64,000 nt of DNA from Mycolicibacterium flavescens (GTDB taxonomy: Bacteria; Actinomycetota; Actinomycetes; Mycobacteriales; Mycobacteriaceae), in NCBI GenBank assembly GCA_900637135.1, contig LR134353.1:4154001-4218000 (forward strand), in the 5' to 3' direction. How positions within the stretch are numbered: position 1 is the first letter of the stretch; the number at the start of each line of letters is the position of its first letter. A program made the translations under genes and the position numbers. The notes under the pieces were generated by a model. The model saw only the letters and a list, made by a program, of their open reading frames with translations. It did no database searches and had not been told where the DNA came from. This document shows, in pieces, positions 50,929-60,040 of the stretch.

Positions 50929-50956
50929 GGGAACATACCGTGGAACCGATCTCGTT
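50929..50956 (+). promoter_or_regulatory. SigH/SigE-like promoter of the methyltransferase operon
   Basis: GGGAACA (50929-50935) and CGTT (50953-50956) are 17 bases apart, as in the mycobacterial SigH pattern I recall. It lies 34 bases before the ATG of the first methyltransferase. A TATATC sequence overlaps the -10 region and could allow SigA use as well. Confidence 0.55.
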
Positions 50957-50989
50957 ATATCCACTAATCAATAGCGTCAGGAGTTTGAG

Positions 50990-51946
50990 ATGGCACGTAC
51001 GGGTCCACGTTTTGAGGGAGACACCTGGGACCTCGCCAGCAGCGTCGGTGCGACCGCGACGATGGTCGCGGCGGCGCGGGCGATCGCCAGCACGGGTGCC
51101 GACGCGCTGATCTCCGATCCGTACGCCGAACCGTTGGTGCGCGCGGTGGGCGTGGACTTCTTCACCCGCCTGGCCAGCGGTGAGCTCACGCTCGAGGACC
51201 TCGACGGTGACGCCTCGGACGGGGCCACGGTCGGAATGGCCCGGATGACCGACAACATGGCGGTGCGGACGAAGTTCTTCGACGAGTTCTTCGCAGACTC
51301 CGCCGAAAGTGGTGTACGGCAGGCGGTGATCCTGGCCTCCGGGCTCGACGCGCGCGCCTACCGGTTGGCATGGCCGGCCGGGACGACGGTCTTCGAGATC
51401 GACCAGCCCGACGTCATCGCGTTCAAGACCCGGGCAATGGCCGATCTCGGCGCCGAACCGACCGCGCTGCGCAGGGCGGTGGCGATCGACTTGCGCTTCG
51501 ACTGGCCCGCGGCATTGAAGGACGCGGGTTTCGACCCGGCCCTGCCGACCGCATGGAGCGCCGAGGGCCTGCTCGGATACCTGCCGCCGGAGGCACAGGA
51601 CAAGCTGCTCGACACGATCACCGAGTTGAGCGCTCCCGGTAGCCGGGTCGCGGTCGAGAGCGGCCCCTCCAGCAGCGACCCCGCCGATCGCGAGAAGGTA
51701 CTGGCCCGGATGCAGGAATCAGCGGAGCGGTGGCGCGAACACGGCTTCGAACTCGACTTCTCCGAACTCGTCTACATCGGCGAGCGCAACGAGGCCGGCG
51801 CCTACCTCGAGGAGCGGGGCTGGCGCCTGACCCGTCGCACGGTCGGCGAACTGCTGGCCGAGAACGGTCTGCCCCCGCTGCCCGAGGACGACGACGTCGC
51901 CAGATTCGGTGAGATGCAGTACCTCAGCGGCATACTCGAGAAATGA
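50990..51946 (+). CDS. Class I SAM-dependent methyltransferase, TIGR00027/LCMT family, copy 1
   Basis: 318 residues. SAM-binding and family motifs: EGDTWDLASSVGATATMVAAARAIA at the start, ILASGLDARAYRLAWPAG in the centre and FEIDQPDVIAFK. The group includes leucine carboxyl methyltransferase-like proteins, abundant in mycobacteria; substrates are unknown. AGGAG lies seven bases upstream. The next gene overlaps by four bases. A SigH-like promoter precedes it. Confidence 0.92.
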   Translation: MARTGPRFEGDTWDLASSVGATATMVAAARAIASTGADALISDPYAEPLVRAVGVDFFTRLASGELTLEDLDGDASDGATVGMARMTDNMAVRTKFFDEFFADSAESGVRQAVILASGLDARAYRLAWPAGTTVFEIDQPDVIAFKTRAMADLGAEPTALRRAVAIDLRFDWPAALKDAGFDPALPTAWSAEGLLGYLPPEAQDKLLDTITELSAPGSRVAVESGPSSSDPADREKVLARMQESAERWREHGFELDFSELVYIGERNEAGAYLEERGWRLTRRTVGELLAENGLPPLPEDDDVARFGEMQYLSGILEK

Positions 51947-52845
51947 GCCGAACGGATTCGGACAGCTGGGACCCTGCATCGAGCGTGGGGACCACGGCCA
52001 CGATGGTCGCCGCTGCCCGCGCGATCGCCAGCCGCGAAGATGACCCGCTCTTCGACGATCCGTACGCCGCGCCGCTGGTGCGCGCGGTCGGCATCGACTT
52101 CTTCACGTGCCTGGTCGACGGGGGCATCGAAGACAACGACATCGACGGTGCCGGTGCCGACTTCATGGCCAGGATGATCGCAGTGCGCACCCGGTTCTTC
52201 GACGACTTCTTTCTCACCTCCGCCGGAGGTGGCATCCGGCAGGCGGTGATCCTGGCGTCGGGTCTGGACTCGCGGTCCTACCGGCTGCCGTGGCCCGACG
52301 GGACCGTCGTCTATGAGATCGACCAGCCGCAGGTGATCGGGTTCAAGACCGCCACGATGTCCTCGCTGGGGGCCTCCCCTTCTGCCCAGTTGCGCCCTGT
52401 CGGTATCGACCTGCGCGACGATTGGCCGAAAGCGTTGCACGACAGCGGTTTCGACCCGGCACAACCGACAGCGTGGAGCGCGGAAGGACTGCTCGTCTAC
52501 TTGCCACCCGAAGCGCAGGACAAGCTGTTCGACGACATGGGCACGCTCAGCGCACCGGGCAGCAGGCTCGCCACCGAATACCATCCCGACGCCGCGGCGA
52601 CAATCGGCGAACGCAGTAAAGCGATCAGCAAGCAGTGGGGTGAGAACGGCGTCCACCTCGACATCTCGCACCTCTTCTACGAGGGCGAGCGCAGCCACGT
52701 CGTCGATTATCTGACCGAGCACGGGTGGCAGGTGTGCACCAAAAGCCGTCCCGAGGTGTTCGCTGAATACGGCCGAGATTTTCCCGACACGGAACTGCTT
52801 GCCCCGATGCGTGATTCGCTCGCGATCATCGCAACCCGCAACTGA
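51943..52845 (+). CDS. SAM-dependent methyltransferase, TIGR00027 family, copy 2
   Basis: 300 residues, the same layout as its neighbours (DPASSVGTTATMVAAARAIAS, ILASGLDSRSYRLPWPDG, YEIDQPQVIGFK, AWSAEGLLVYLPPEAQD). ATG 51943 overlaps the upstream stop (ATGA), so the genes are co-translated. Divergence from copies 1 and 3 is moderate and spread over the protein. The second of three tandem genes. Confidence 0.92.
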   Translation: MSRTDSDSWDPASSVGTTATMVAAARAIASREDDPLFDDPYAAPLVRAVGIDFFTCLVDGGIEDNDIDGAGADFMARMIAVRTRFFDDFFLTSAGGGIRQAVILASGLDSRSYRLPWPDGTVVYEIDQPQVIGFKTATMSSLGASPSAQLRPVGIDLRDDWPKALHDSGFDPAQPTAWSAEGLLVYLPPEAQDKLFDDMGTLSAPGSRLATEYHPDAAATIGERSKAISKQWGENGVHLDISHLFYEGERSHVVDYLTEHGWQVCTKSRPEVFAEYGRDFPDTELLAPMRDSLAIIATRN

Positions 52846-52854
52846 GGAGCACAA

Positions 52855-53754
52855 ATGGCCCGTACCGACAACGACACCTGGGATCTGGCATCCAGCGTCG
52901 GCTCGACCGCGACCATGGTCGCCGCACAACGCGTACTGAGCCACCGCGAGGGCCTGATTGACGACCCGTACGCCGAACCTCTGGTGCGCGCGGTCGGGCT
53001 CGACTTCTTCATCCGAGCGCTCGACGGCGAGATATCGCTGGACGACATCGACCCGCGCTTCAACACCCGTCGCGCCGCCGAGGGAATGGCTGTGCGCACC
53101 CGCCATTTCGACCGGCTGTTCGCCGATGCCGCGGCCCGTGATGTCCGCCAGGCGGTGATCTTGGCCGCTGGGCTCGACGCCCGCGCCTACCGCCTGCCGT
53201 GGCCGACGGGCACCACCGTGTTCGAGCTCGACCAGCCGGAGGTGATCGCGTTCAAGGGCGACACCCTTTCGGCGTTGGGGGCCGAACCGGCCGCGAACCG
53301 GCGCGTGGTGGCGATCGACCTGCGCGAAGACTGGCCGAAAGCGCTGCTGGACAATGGCTTCGACTCGACCCAACCGACGGCCTGGATCGCCGAGGGACTG
53401 CTGATCTACCTGCCACCCGAAGCGCAGGACCTGCTGTTCGACCGGATCGATGAACTGAGCGCACCGGGTAGCCGGGTGGCCACCGAGCACATCCCCGATG
53501 TCAGCATGTTCTCCGACGAGCGGGCCCGGGAGATCGCCGAGAAGTTCCAGGCTTACGGACAGAACATCGAGATGGGTGAGCTCATTTATCACGGTGAGCG
53601 CAACGACGTCGTCGACTATCTGACCGCCCGCGGCTGGGACGTCACGACGCAGAACATGCCGGATGCCTACGCCGCCAACGGGTTCACCTTCGACGAGGAC
53701 AGCACGATCGGCTTTTTCAAAGATCTGAGCTACCTGTCGGCGATCAAATGCTGA
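52855..53754 (+). CDS. SAM-dependent methyltransferase, TIGR00027 family, copy 3
   Basis: 299 residues with LASSVGSTATMVAAQRVLSHR, ILAAGLDARAYRLPWPTG and FELDQPEVIAFKGD. It resembles copy 2 slightly more than copy 1 in the central block. It ends in LSYLSAIKC and converges on sppA with nine bases between. In M. tuberculosis, members of this family also lie next to secY and sppA. Confidence 0.92.
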   Translation: MARTDNDTWDLASSVGSTATMVAAQRVLSHREGLIDDPYAEPLVRAVGLDFFIRALDGEISLDDIDPRFNTRRAAEGMAVRTRHFDRLFADAAARDVRQAVILAAGLDARAYRLPWPTGTTVFELDQPEVIAFKGDTLSALGAEPAANRRVVAIDLREDWPKALLDNGFDSTQPTAWIAEGLLIYLPPEAQDLLFDRIDELSAPGSRVATEHIPDVSMFSDERAREIAEKFQAYGQNIEMGELIYHGERNDVVDYLTARGWDVTTQNMPDAYAANGFTFDEDSTIGFFKDLSYLSAIKC

Positions 53755-53763
53755 ACCGTTCGC

Positions 53764-55560
53764 TCAGAATCGGTGCTCACCGAGCCACAACACGCTCAGG
53801 CCACTGAGCGAACGCTCGGTCTGATCGGCCAGCTTCACCACGGAGCGCCCGAGCAACCCGACGACAGCGTCCGGTAGCGATGCCGCCGGCTGCGACGACG
53901 CCTTGGGCCGCAGCCGGTCCAGCAGCGACGAACCCGGATACGAGACGATGCGCACCTCGGCGTCGGCGTCCATCCCCGCCAACACCTTGGCCCTCGTGAT
54001 CGCGGCGCGCAGGCCGCCGAGGTGATCGACCAACCCGCGCTCGTGCGCGTCCGCGCCGGTCCACACCCGACCGCGCGCGACGGCGTCGACATCCTCGACG
54101 CTCATCTTGCGGCCCACCGCGACCCGCTCGATGAAATCGGTGTAGAGCAGGTCTGTCTCGGCCTCCACATGTGCATGCTGCTCGTCGGTGAACGGCTCGT
54201 TGAGCGACCAGGCGTCGGCGTTGCGGTTTGTACGTACCGTTCCGGAGCCGACGCCAAGACGCCCCTTGAGCTCGCGGGCCACTAGCTTGCCCGCCAACAC
54301 ACCGATCGAGCCCGTAATGGTGCCGGGATTGGCGACGATCTCATCGGCGGCCATCGACACGTAGTAGCCGCCGGATGCCGCGACCGCGCCCATGGACGCG
54401 ACCACCGGCTTGCCCTTGTCGCGGCTCTGTTGCACTTCGCGCCAAATGGTTTCCGATCCGGTCACCGAGCCGCCGGGGCTGTCCACCCGCAACACGATCG
54501 CCGAAACGTCTTGGGCGGCCGCGGCTTCGCGAAGCGCCGCGGCGATCGTGTCGCCGCCCGCGCTCGAACTGCCCAGCGGCAGCGGTTGCGTGCCGCCGCG
54601 ACCACTGACGATCGGGCCGTGCAGGGTCACCACGGCGATCGTCGCCTTCTTGCGTCCGGGGATGGACGGCACGGGCAGACCCGGGCGTTCAGCCGTCGCA
54701 CGCGCATAACGCGACAGGAACAGCCGCGGCGGCGCGTCCTCGGAGTCCGCGTCCGCGCCTGCCGTGAAGTCCGGTGCGCCGGCCAGTTCGGCCATGCGTG
54801 CGTAGGCTTCGTCACGGAAGCCGACGTGGTCGATCAACCTTCCGGCGAGCGCGTCTTCGCGCAGCAAGGGCGCCTTGTCGGCGAGCGCGTCGACGTCCTC
54901 GGGCTCGATGTGACGCGACTGTGCGACCGCCTCCAGCACCTGGGCGTGCAGGCTTTGAATCAACCGTTCGTCGGCCTCGCGATGGGCCTCGGTGTAGCCG
55001 TCTTCCGTGAAACGGTTTGCCGCAGACTTGTATTCACCGCGCGCGATGAACTGCGCCTCGACTCCGATCTTGTCGAGTGCGCCGCGCAGGAACAGTGCGT
55101 TCGTCGCAAAACCCACCAAGCCCACCGTGCCCGCAGGCTGCATCCACACCTCGCGGAATGCTGAGGCCAGGTAGTACGACAGCGTGCCGGGATAGGTCTC
55201 GGCCCACGCCAACGACGGCTTGACGTCGCTGAACGCCGCGATGGCCGAACGCAGTTCCTGCACCGCGCCCGGCGACGCAGCGGGCAGCTGCACCCGAGCG
55301 ACCAGGCCCGCGACCCGGTCGTCCTCGGCCGCCCGGTGGATCGCCGCGACGGCCTCCCGCAACAGCAGCGGACGGCCCGACCCGGAGATCAATGCCAGCG
55401 GGTCGAACCCGGCGGTCTCGCTCGGCACCGACGTCAGGTCCAGTTCGAGCACGCATCCGTTCGGGACACCGTTGTGGCGGGCGGTGTCGATGCGCCGCGC
55501 CAGCGCGCGCACGTCGTCGAGACCGGGGAGTCCGGACATGCCGGGCAGGAAAACGGACAT
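53764..55560 (-). CDS. sppA: Signal peptide peptidase SppA (protease IV)
   Basis: 598-residue, two-domain (67 kDa-type) peptidase that degrades cleaved signal peptides at the membrane. The catalytic lysine is Lys178 in ARGEYKSA of the N-terminal domain. The nucleophile is Ser396 in GAVAASGGYYVS of the second domain. Also present: LRVDSPGGSVTGSE. No clear N-terminal transmembrane helix is visible, so membrane attachment may be peripheral. ATG 55560 is 61 bases from the divergent LLM gene. Confidence 0.92.
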   Translation of the reverse strand: MSVFLPGMSGLPGLDDVRALARRIDTARHNGVPNGCVLELDLTSVPSETAGFDPLALISGSGRPLLLREAVAAIHRAAEDDRVAGLVARVQLPAASPGAVQELRSAIAAFSDVKPSLAWAETYPGTLSYYLASAFREVWMQPAGTVGLVGFATNALFLRGALDKIGVEAQFIARGEYKSAANRFTEDGYTEAHREADERLIQSLHAQVLEAVAQSRHIEPEDVDALADKAPLLREDALAGRLIDHVGFRDEAYARMAELAGAPDFTAGADADSEDAPPRLFLSRYARATAERPGLPVPSIPGRKKATIAVVTLHGPIVSGRGGTQPLPLGSSSAGGDTIAAALREAAAAQDVSAIVLRVDSPGGSVTGSETIWREVQQSRDKGKPVVASMGAVAASGGYYVSMAADEIVANPGTITGSIGVLAGKLVARELKGRLGVGSGTVRTNRNADAWSLNEPFTDEQHAHVEAETDLLYTDFIERVAVGRKMSVEDVDAVARGRVWTGADAHERGLVDHLGGLRAAITRAKVLAGMDADAEVRIVSYPGSSLLDRLRPKASSQPAASLPDAVVGLLGRSVVKLADQTERSLSGLSVLWLGEHRF

Positions 55561-55621
55561 GTTGCGAGCCTACCGACGCCGCGCAGCGCCTCGGCCCGGC
55601 GAGCGCGTCTACCGTGGTGCC

Positions 55622-56548
55622 GTGCGGTTCGACATCTCCATCCCCCAGCGCGTCGCGGGCGGTTTCGATGCCGGCGCGACTCGCGACTACCTGATCCGGG
55701 CTGAAGGACTGGGCTTCACTGGCGCGTGGACGCTGGAGCAGACGATCGGGCCCTCACCGCTGCTCGCACCGCTGGAGATGCTCGCATGGGCCGCCGCACA
55801 CACCGATCGGATCCGCCTGGGGGTGGCCGTCCTCGTGACCTCCCTGCACGAACCGCTTCAACTGGCCTCAGCGGTGACGGCGGTCGACCACCTCAGCCAC
55901 GGCCGGCTCGACCTCGGGGTGGCCCCTGGCGGCGGCACCCGCAAGTTCGCGGCCTTCGGCGTCGAACGCGCCACGTTCGTCAGGAACTTCACCGAAGGGC
56001 TCGAGTTGATGAAGGCGGCCTGGTCCGACGAACCCAAGGTGACGTTTCACGGCCGGTTTCGTGACGTCGACGGGCTGCCTATCCAACCCAAACCAGTCCA
56101 GCGACCGCACCCGCCGATCTGGTTCGGCGCCAACGCTTCTCGCGCCATCGCCAGGGCGGTGCGCCACGGCGACGCGTTTCTGGGAGCAGGCTCGTCCACC
56201 ACGGCGGCGTTCGCCGAAGCCGTCAGATGCGTTCGCCGCGAACTCGCCGAACAATCAAGGGATGCTGCGGAATTCACCGTCGGCAAGCGCGTGTACCTGA
56301 TCGTCGACGATGACCCCTTGCGTGCCAGGGAGCGGGTACTGGCCGGCCTGCGCCGCATCTACGGCGGTATGGCCGGCATCGACGAGGTCCCGGTATCCGG
56401 CACACCCGCCGACGTGGTCCGCGGGCTGCGCGATGTCGTCGACGCAGGCGCCGAGATGCTACTGCTCAACCCCGTCGGCGAGAACGTCTCCGAAGACCGT
56501 GAGCAGATGGAACGTCTGGCGGCAGCGGTCATTCCGCAGCTGAAGTGA
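55622..56548 (+). CDS. LLM class flavin- or F420-dependent oxidoreductase
   Basis: 308 residues from GTG 55622 (RFDISIPQRVAGGFDAGATR). TIM-barrel motifs: LGVAVLVTSLHEPLQLAS, LDLGVAPGGGTRKF and PHPPIWFGANASRAI. It differs clearly from the two LLM copies at 28-30 kb and belongs to another subfamily. The GTG choice follows the beginning of the barrel's first strand; no Shine-Dalgarno supports it. Substrate unknown. Confidence 0.88.
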   Translation: MRFDISIPQRVAGGFDAGATRDYLIRAEGLGFTGAWTLEQTIGPSPLLAPLEMLAWAAAHTDRIRLGVAVLVTSLHEPLQLASAVTAVDHLSHGRLDLGVAPGGGTRKFAAFGVERATFVRNFTEGLELMKAAWSDEPKVTFHGRFRDVDGLPIQPKPVQRPHPPIWFGANASRAIARAVRHGDAFLGAGSSTTAAFAEAVRCVRRELAEQSRDAAEFTVGKRVYLIVDDDPLRARERVLAGLRRIYGGMAGIDEVPVSGTPADVVRGLRDVVDAGAEMLLLNPVGENVSEDREQMERLAAAVIPQLK

Positions 56549-56574
56549 CCCGCGTCGACTCGAATGAAGCCCGG

Positions 56575-56916
56575 TCAGCGGCCCATGAAACGGCCGTGCT
56601 GCGGGCAGTAGACGGCGACCGCCGCGCGCATCAGCCCCGCGGCCTGCCCGCGATCCATACCGGTGCCGGTAAGGCGGTTGACCACACCGCGCACGACAGG
56701 AACCGGGTTGGCGGTGCCGTCCAGACCCGCGGTCAGCATGTCGCAGATACCCTGACCCAACGCAGGCAGGTCGGTTTCACCGAGCGGAATCTGCAGCGCC
56801 TCGACGCGATCGGCGAACTTCGCATCGTCGTCCTGGGCGTGGGCGGTCGCCACGCCGCCGAACAACGCGATACCGGCGGCCCCAGCGACGGCGGTGAGCC
56901 GGCGGAGGTAGGTCAT
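56575..56916 (-). CDS. Exported DUF732 protein
   Basis: 113 residues from ATG 56916. Signal peptide with AHA-Q cleavage after residue 27. The DUF732 domain has two conserved cysteines in QGICDMLTAG and AVYCPQH, and helical segments between. Function unknown; many copies exist in mycobacteria. AGGAG lies five bases before the ATG. Monocistronic, between two convergent-like neighbours. Confidence 0.88.
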   Translation of the reverse strand: MTYLRRLTAVAGAAGIALFGGVATAHAQDDDAKFADRVEALQIPLGETDLPALGQGICDMLTAGLDGTANPVPVVRGVVNRLTGTGMDRGQAAGLMRAAVAVYCPQHGRFMGR

Positions 56917-56990
56917 ATCTGCTCCTGATGTGTCACGCCTACGCACCATATCGGCGGACGGCGCCCGACGTTACGACCGCCCGACACGAA

Positions 56991-57015
56991 AGCCCCCGCC
57001 TCCACGGCAGGGGCT
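56991..57015 (-). terminator. Terminator after rplO
   Basis: AGCCCC-c-GCC and GGC-a-GGGGCT fold into a bulged hairpin 16 bases after the rplO stop. On the minus strand it is followed by CTTTCG. It probably ends the spc-operon transcript. Confidence 0.7.
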
Positions 57016-57031
57016 CCCGGTCGACGCGGGG

Positions 57032-57475
57032 TTACAGCTCGGTCGCCGAACCGCCCGCCGAGGAGATCTTCTCGCGCGCACTGCCGCTGAACTTGTGCGC
57101 GGTGACGTTCACCTTCACGGTGAGCTTGCCGTCGCCGAGCACCTTGACCAGTGCGTTCTTGCGCACCGCGCCCGCGGCCACCAGCTCGTCCACACCGACG
57201 TCACCGCCCTTCGGGAACAGCTTGTTGATGTCGCCGACGTTGACGACCTCGTACTCGGTGCGGAAGCGGTTGCGGAAGCCCTTGAGCTTCGGCAGCCGCA
57301 TGTGGATCGGCATCTGACCGCCCTCGAACGTCGCGGGGACGTTCTTGCGGGCCTTGGTGCCCTTGGTGCCGCGACCCGCGGTCTTACCCTTCGAGCCCTC
57401 GCCCCGACCCACCCGGGTCTTGGCGGTCTTCGAACCGGGTGCCGGTTTCAGGTCATGCAGTTTGATAGGTGTCAT
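57032..57475 (-). CDS. rplO: 50S ribosomal protein L15 (uL15)
   Basis: 147-residue large-subunit assembly protein: IKLHDLKPAPGSKTAKTRVGRGEGSKGKTAGRGTKG start, a glycine-rich N-terminus that penetrates rRNA, and ends AREKISSAGGSATEL. Its start overlaps the rpmD stop by four bases. A terminator follows; secY is not directly downstream but 6 kb away, with the sppA and methyltransferase genes between. Confidence 0.97.
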   Translation of the reverse strand: MTPIKLHDLKPAPGSKTAKTRVGRGEGSKGKTAGRGTKGTKARKNVPATFEGGQMPIHMRLPKLKGFRNRFRTEYEVVNVGDINKLFPKGGDVGVDELVAAGAVRKNALVKVLGDGKLTVKVNVTAHKFSGSAREKISSAGGSATEL

Positions 57476-57696
57476 GCTTTAGCCTTCCGCTCTTCGCGCG
57501 AGCGCTCATCGCCGGCCTCTACTGCCTCAACTTTGACGAGGTGATGCACGGTCTTGATCAGGCCGCGCGTCTGCGCGTTGTCCTCACGGACAACGGACTG
57601 GCGAATCTTGCGCAGCCCCAACGACCGCAGGCTCTCCCGCTGCTTCCAGCGCGCACCGATGGTGCTGCGCACCTGAGTGATCTTCAGCTCTGCCAT
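57472..57696 (-). CDS. rpmD: 50S ribosomal protein L30 (uL30)
   Basis: 74 residues, with ITQVRSTIGARWKQRESLRSLGLRKI and the pattern NAQTRGLIKTVHHLVKVEAV. A C-terminal charged tail (GDERSREERKAKA) extends past the usual 60 residues. ATG 57696 directly abuts the rpsE stop. Confidence 0.96.
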   Translation of the reverse strand: MAELKITQVRSTIGARWKQRESLRSLGLRKIRQSVVREDNAQTRGLIKTVHHLVKVEAVEAGDERSREERKAKA

Positions 57697-58359
57697 TTAC
57701 GACGACCCTTCACGCGCTGCCGACGCGGCAAGCGCCTCGGCCTCCCGGCGCGCCCGCAGCATGCCCGCAGGCGCCACATCTTCGATCGGCAGCCCGCGTC
57801 GGGCGGCGACCTCTTCGGGACGCTGCAGCAGCTTCAGCGCGGCAACGGTGGCGTGCACCACGTTGATCGCGTTGTCGCTGCCCAGCGACTTGGCCAGGAT
57901 GTCGTGCACGCCGGCGCATTCCAGCACCGCGCGAGCCGCACCGCCGGCGATCACACCGGTACCGGGGCTGGCCGGACGCAGCATCACCACACCGGCGGCG
58001 GCTTCGCCCTGCACCGGGTGGGTGATGGTGCCGCCGATCAGCGGAACCCGGAAGAAGTTCTTGCGTGCTTCTTCGACGCCCTTGGCGATGGCGGCGGGAA
58101 CTTCCTTGGCCTTGCCGTATCCGACGCCGACCATGCCCTTGCCGTCGCCGACGATCACCAGCGCGGTGAAGCTGAACCGGCGGCCACCCTTGACCACCTT
58201 GGAGACGCGGTTGATCGAGACGACGCGCTCGAGGTAGTTGCTCTTGTCGCCGCCGTCGCGGCCGCGACCGCCACGGTCGTCGCGGCGACCACGTCCGTCG
58301 CGGTCGCCCCGCGACCCGCGGCCGTCCTGGGGGCCGCCGGCTGTTGCCTGTTCGGCCAT
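57697..58359 (-). CDS. rpsE: 30S ribosomal protein S5 (uS5)
   Basis: 220 residues. An Arg/Gly/Asp-rich extension of about 40 residues precedes the double-stranded RNA-binding domain (YLERVVSINRVSKVVKGG) and the second domain (GGAARAVLECAGVHDILAKSLGSDN). Two ATGs lie together (58362 and 58359); the second has the better AAGGA spacing. The extension is normal for mycobacteria. Confidence 0.97.
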   Translation of the reverse strand: MAEQATAGGPQDGRGSRGDRDGRGRRDDRGGRGRDGGDKSNYLERVVSINRVSKVVKGGRRFSFTALVIVGDGKGMVGVGYGKAKEVPAAIAKGVEEARKNFFRVPLIGGTITHPVQGEAAAGVVMLRPASPGTGVIAGGAARAVLECAGVHDILAKSLGSDNAINVVHATVAALKLLQRPEEVAARRGLPIEDVAPAGMLRARREAEALAASAAREGSS

Positions 58360-58393
58360 CATGCAGTCCTTCCCATTGTGTTGAGCTCAGTCA

Positions 58394-58804
58394 TCAGAAT
58401 TCCAACCCGCCTTCGCGCGCCGCATCGGCCAGCGCCGCGATCCGTCCGCCGTAGGTGTACCCACCGCGGTCGAACACGACCTTGTCGATCCCTGCGGCCT
58501 TCGCGCGCTCGGCGATCAGCTGACCGACCCGCACGCTGTGGGCTTTCTTGTCACCGTCGACCGCCCGCACATCGGCCTCGATCGAGGACGCCGCGGCCAG
58601 CGTGGTGCCTTCGAGGTCGTTCACCAGCTGCACGTGAATGTGCCGTGACGAACGGTTGACCACCAACCGCGGCACCTCTGCCGTGCCGGAGATCTTCTTG
58701 CGCAGGCGAGCGTGCCGACGCAGCCGCGCAACCCGCCGGGTCTGCGAGATGTTCTGGCCCACGGGCTTGCGCGTCGGCGCTGCCGAATTTGTTGTCGAAG
58801 CCAT
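58394..58804 (-). CDS. rplR: 50S ribosomal protein L18 (uL18)
   Basis: 136 residues. 5S rRNA-binding protein with RLRRHARLRKKISGTAEVPRLVV and FDRGGYTYGGRIAALADAAREGG at the C-terminus. The Thr/Ala-rich first 15 residues are typical of actinobacteria. It follows rplF with no gap. Confidence 0.97.
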   Translation of the reverse strand: MASTTNSAAPTRKPVGQNISQTRRVARLRRHARLRKKISGTAEVPRLVVNRSSRHIHVQLVNDLEGTTLAAASSIEADVRAVDGDKKAHSVRVGQLIAERAKAAGIDKVVFDRGGYTYGGRIAALADAAREGGLEF

Positions 58805-59344
58805 TTACTTACCTGTCTTTCCGACCTTGCGACGGATCTGCTCGCCCTCGTAGCGGATGCCCTTGCCCTTGTAGGGATCGCTCTTGCGCAGGCGGCGGAT
58901 GTTCGCCGCGACCTGGCCGACCTTCTGCTTGTCGATGCCGGAGATCGAGAACTTCGTCGGTGTCTCCACCGCGAACGTCACCCCCTCGGGGGCAGTGATG
59001 ACCACCGGGTGGCTGTAGCCCAACGCGAACTCGAGGTTGGAACCCTTGAGCTGCACGCGGTAACCGACACCGAAGATCTCCATCTTGGTGGTGTAACCCT
59101 CGGTGACGCCGGTGATAAGGTTCGCCACCAGCGTGCGCGACAGACCGTGCAGCGAACGGCTGCGCCGCTCGTCGTCGGGCCGCGACACCACGATGGCGCC
59201 GTCGTCGTCACGGGCGACCCGGATCGGGTCGGCCACCGCCAGTTCGAGAGTGCCCTTGGGCCCCTTCACCGACACGTTCTGCCCGTCGATCGACACGTCG
59301 ACCCCGCTGGGGACCGGGACCGGCTGCTTTCCAATACGCGACAT
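58805..59344 (-). CDS. rplF: 50S ribosomal protein L6 (uL6)
   Basis: 179 residues with two repeated L6 domains: MSRIGKQPVPVPSGVDV, then FGVGYRVQLKG-type strands and the end GIRYEGEQIRRKVGKTGK. It sits near the GTPase-associated centre of the 50S. The spc-operon position after rpsH is standard. Confidence 0.97.
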   Translation of the reverse strand: MSRIGKQPVPVPSGVDVSIDGQNVSVKGPKGTLELAVADPIRVARDDDGAIVVSRPDDERRSRSLHGLSRTLVANLITGVTEGYTTKMEIFGVGYRVQLKGSNLEFALGYSHPVVITAPEGVTFAVETPTKFSISGIDKQKVGQVAANIRRLRKSDPYKGKGIRYEGEQIRRKVGKTGK

Positions 59345-59365
59345 TTGAGCTCTACTCCCTCTCGC

Positions 59366-59764
59366 CTACCACACGTACGCGAGGACTTCGCCGCCCACGC
59401 CCTCTTGGGCTGCCTGGCGGTCGGTCCGGAGCCCCGACGACGTGGAGATGATCGCCACGCCGAGGCCGCCGAGAACCCGCGGCAGATTGGTGGATTTCGC
59501 GTACACCCGCAGACCGGGCTTGGACACGCGGCGCAGGCCGGCGATGCTTCGCTCCCGGCTGGGGCCGTACTTCAGTTGCACGACAAGCGACTTGCCGACC
59601 CGAGCATCCTCGGTTCGGTAGTCGGCGATGTAACCCTCGCGCTTCAGGATCTCGGCGATATTGGCCTTGATCTTGGAGTGGGGCAGTGTCACCTCGTCGT
59701 GGTACGCCGAATTGGCGTTGCGCAGACGTGTCAAGAAGTCTGCGATCGGGTCCGTCATAGTCAT
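59366..59764 (-). CDS. rpsH: 30S ribosomal protein S8 (uS8)
   Basis: 132 residues, including DPIADFLTRLRNANSAYHDEV and the C-terminal STSSGLRTDRQAAQEGVGGEVLAYVW with the rRNA-binding Ser-Thr-Ser motif. S8 often autoregulates its operon; no such site was identified. MTMTD start is used. Confidence 0.97.
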   Translation of the reverse strand: MTMTDPIADFLTRLRNANSAYHDEVTLPHSKIKANIAEILKREGYIADYRTEDARVGKSLVVQLKYGPSRERSIAGLRRVSKPGLRVYAKSTNLPRVLGGLGVAIISTSSGLRTDRQAAQEGVGGEVLAYVW

Positions 59765-59851
59765 GACAGCCGGCTCACCTTTCTCGCGGTGGTTCCCGGT
59801 ATCCGGGCCTACCGCAACCTGTTTGGTTGGTCTGGTCGGTTCGGGGCTGGA

Positions 59852-60037
59852 TTACCAGCTGCTCTTCTGCACACCGGGCAGTTCGCCGGCGTGCGCCATC
59901 TCGCGCAGGCAGATCCGGCACAGGCCGAACTTGCGGAAGACGGCGCGTGGGCGCCCGCACCGCTGGCAGCGGGTGTAGGCGCGCACCTCGAACTTCGGCT
60001 TCTTGTTGGCCTTGTTGACCAGTGCCTTCTTTGCCAT
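59852..60037 (-). CDS. rpsZ: 30S ribosomal protein S14, zinc-binding form (uS14)
   Basis: 61 residues, MAKKALVNKANKKPKF..., with CQRC and CRIC zinc pairs (24/27 and 40/43). This is the constitutive zinc form, also called rpsN1; the zinc-free paralogue is not in this window. It lies three bases after rplE's stop region. Confidence 0.96.
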   Translation of the reverse strand: MAKKALVNKANKKPKFEVRAYTRCQRCGRPRAVFRKFGLCRICLREMAHAGELPGVQKSSW

Positions 60038-60040
60038 AAC

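Noticed and set aside
51802..53592. 596-codon minus-strand open frame opposite the methyltransferase genes
   Set aside because: It is internally repetitive only because the three genes on the plus strand are paralogues; the repeats mirror their SAM-binding segments.
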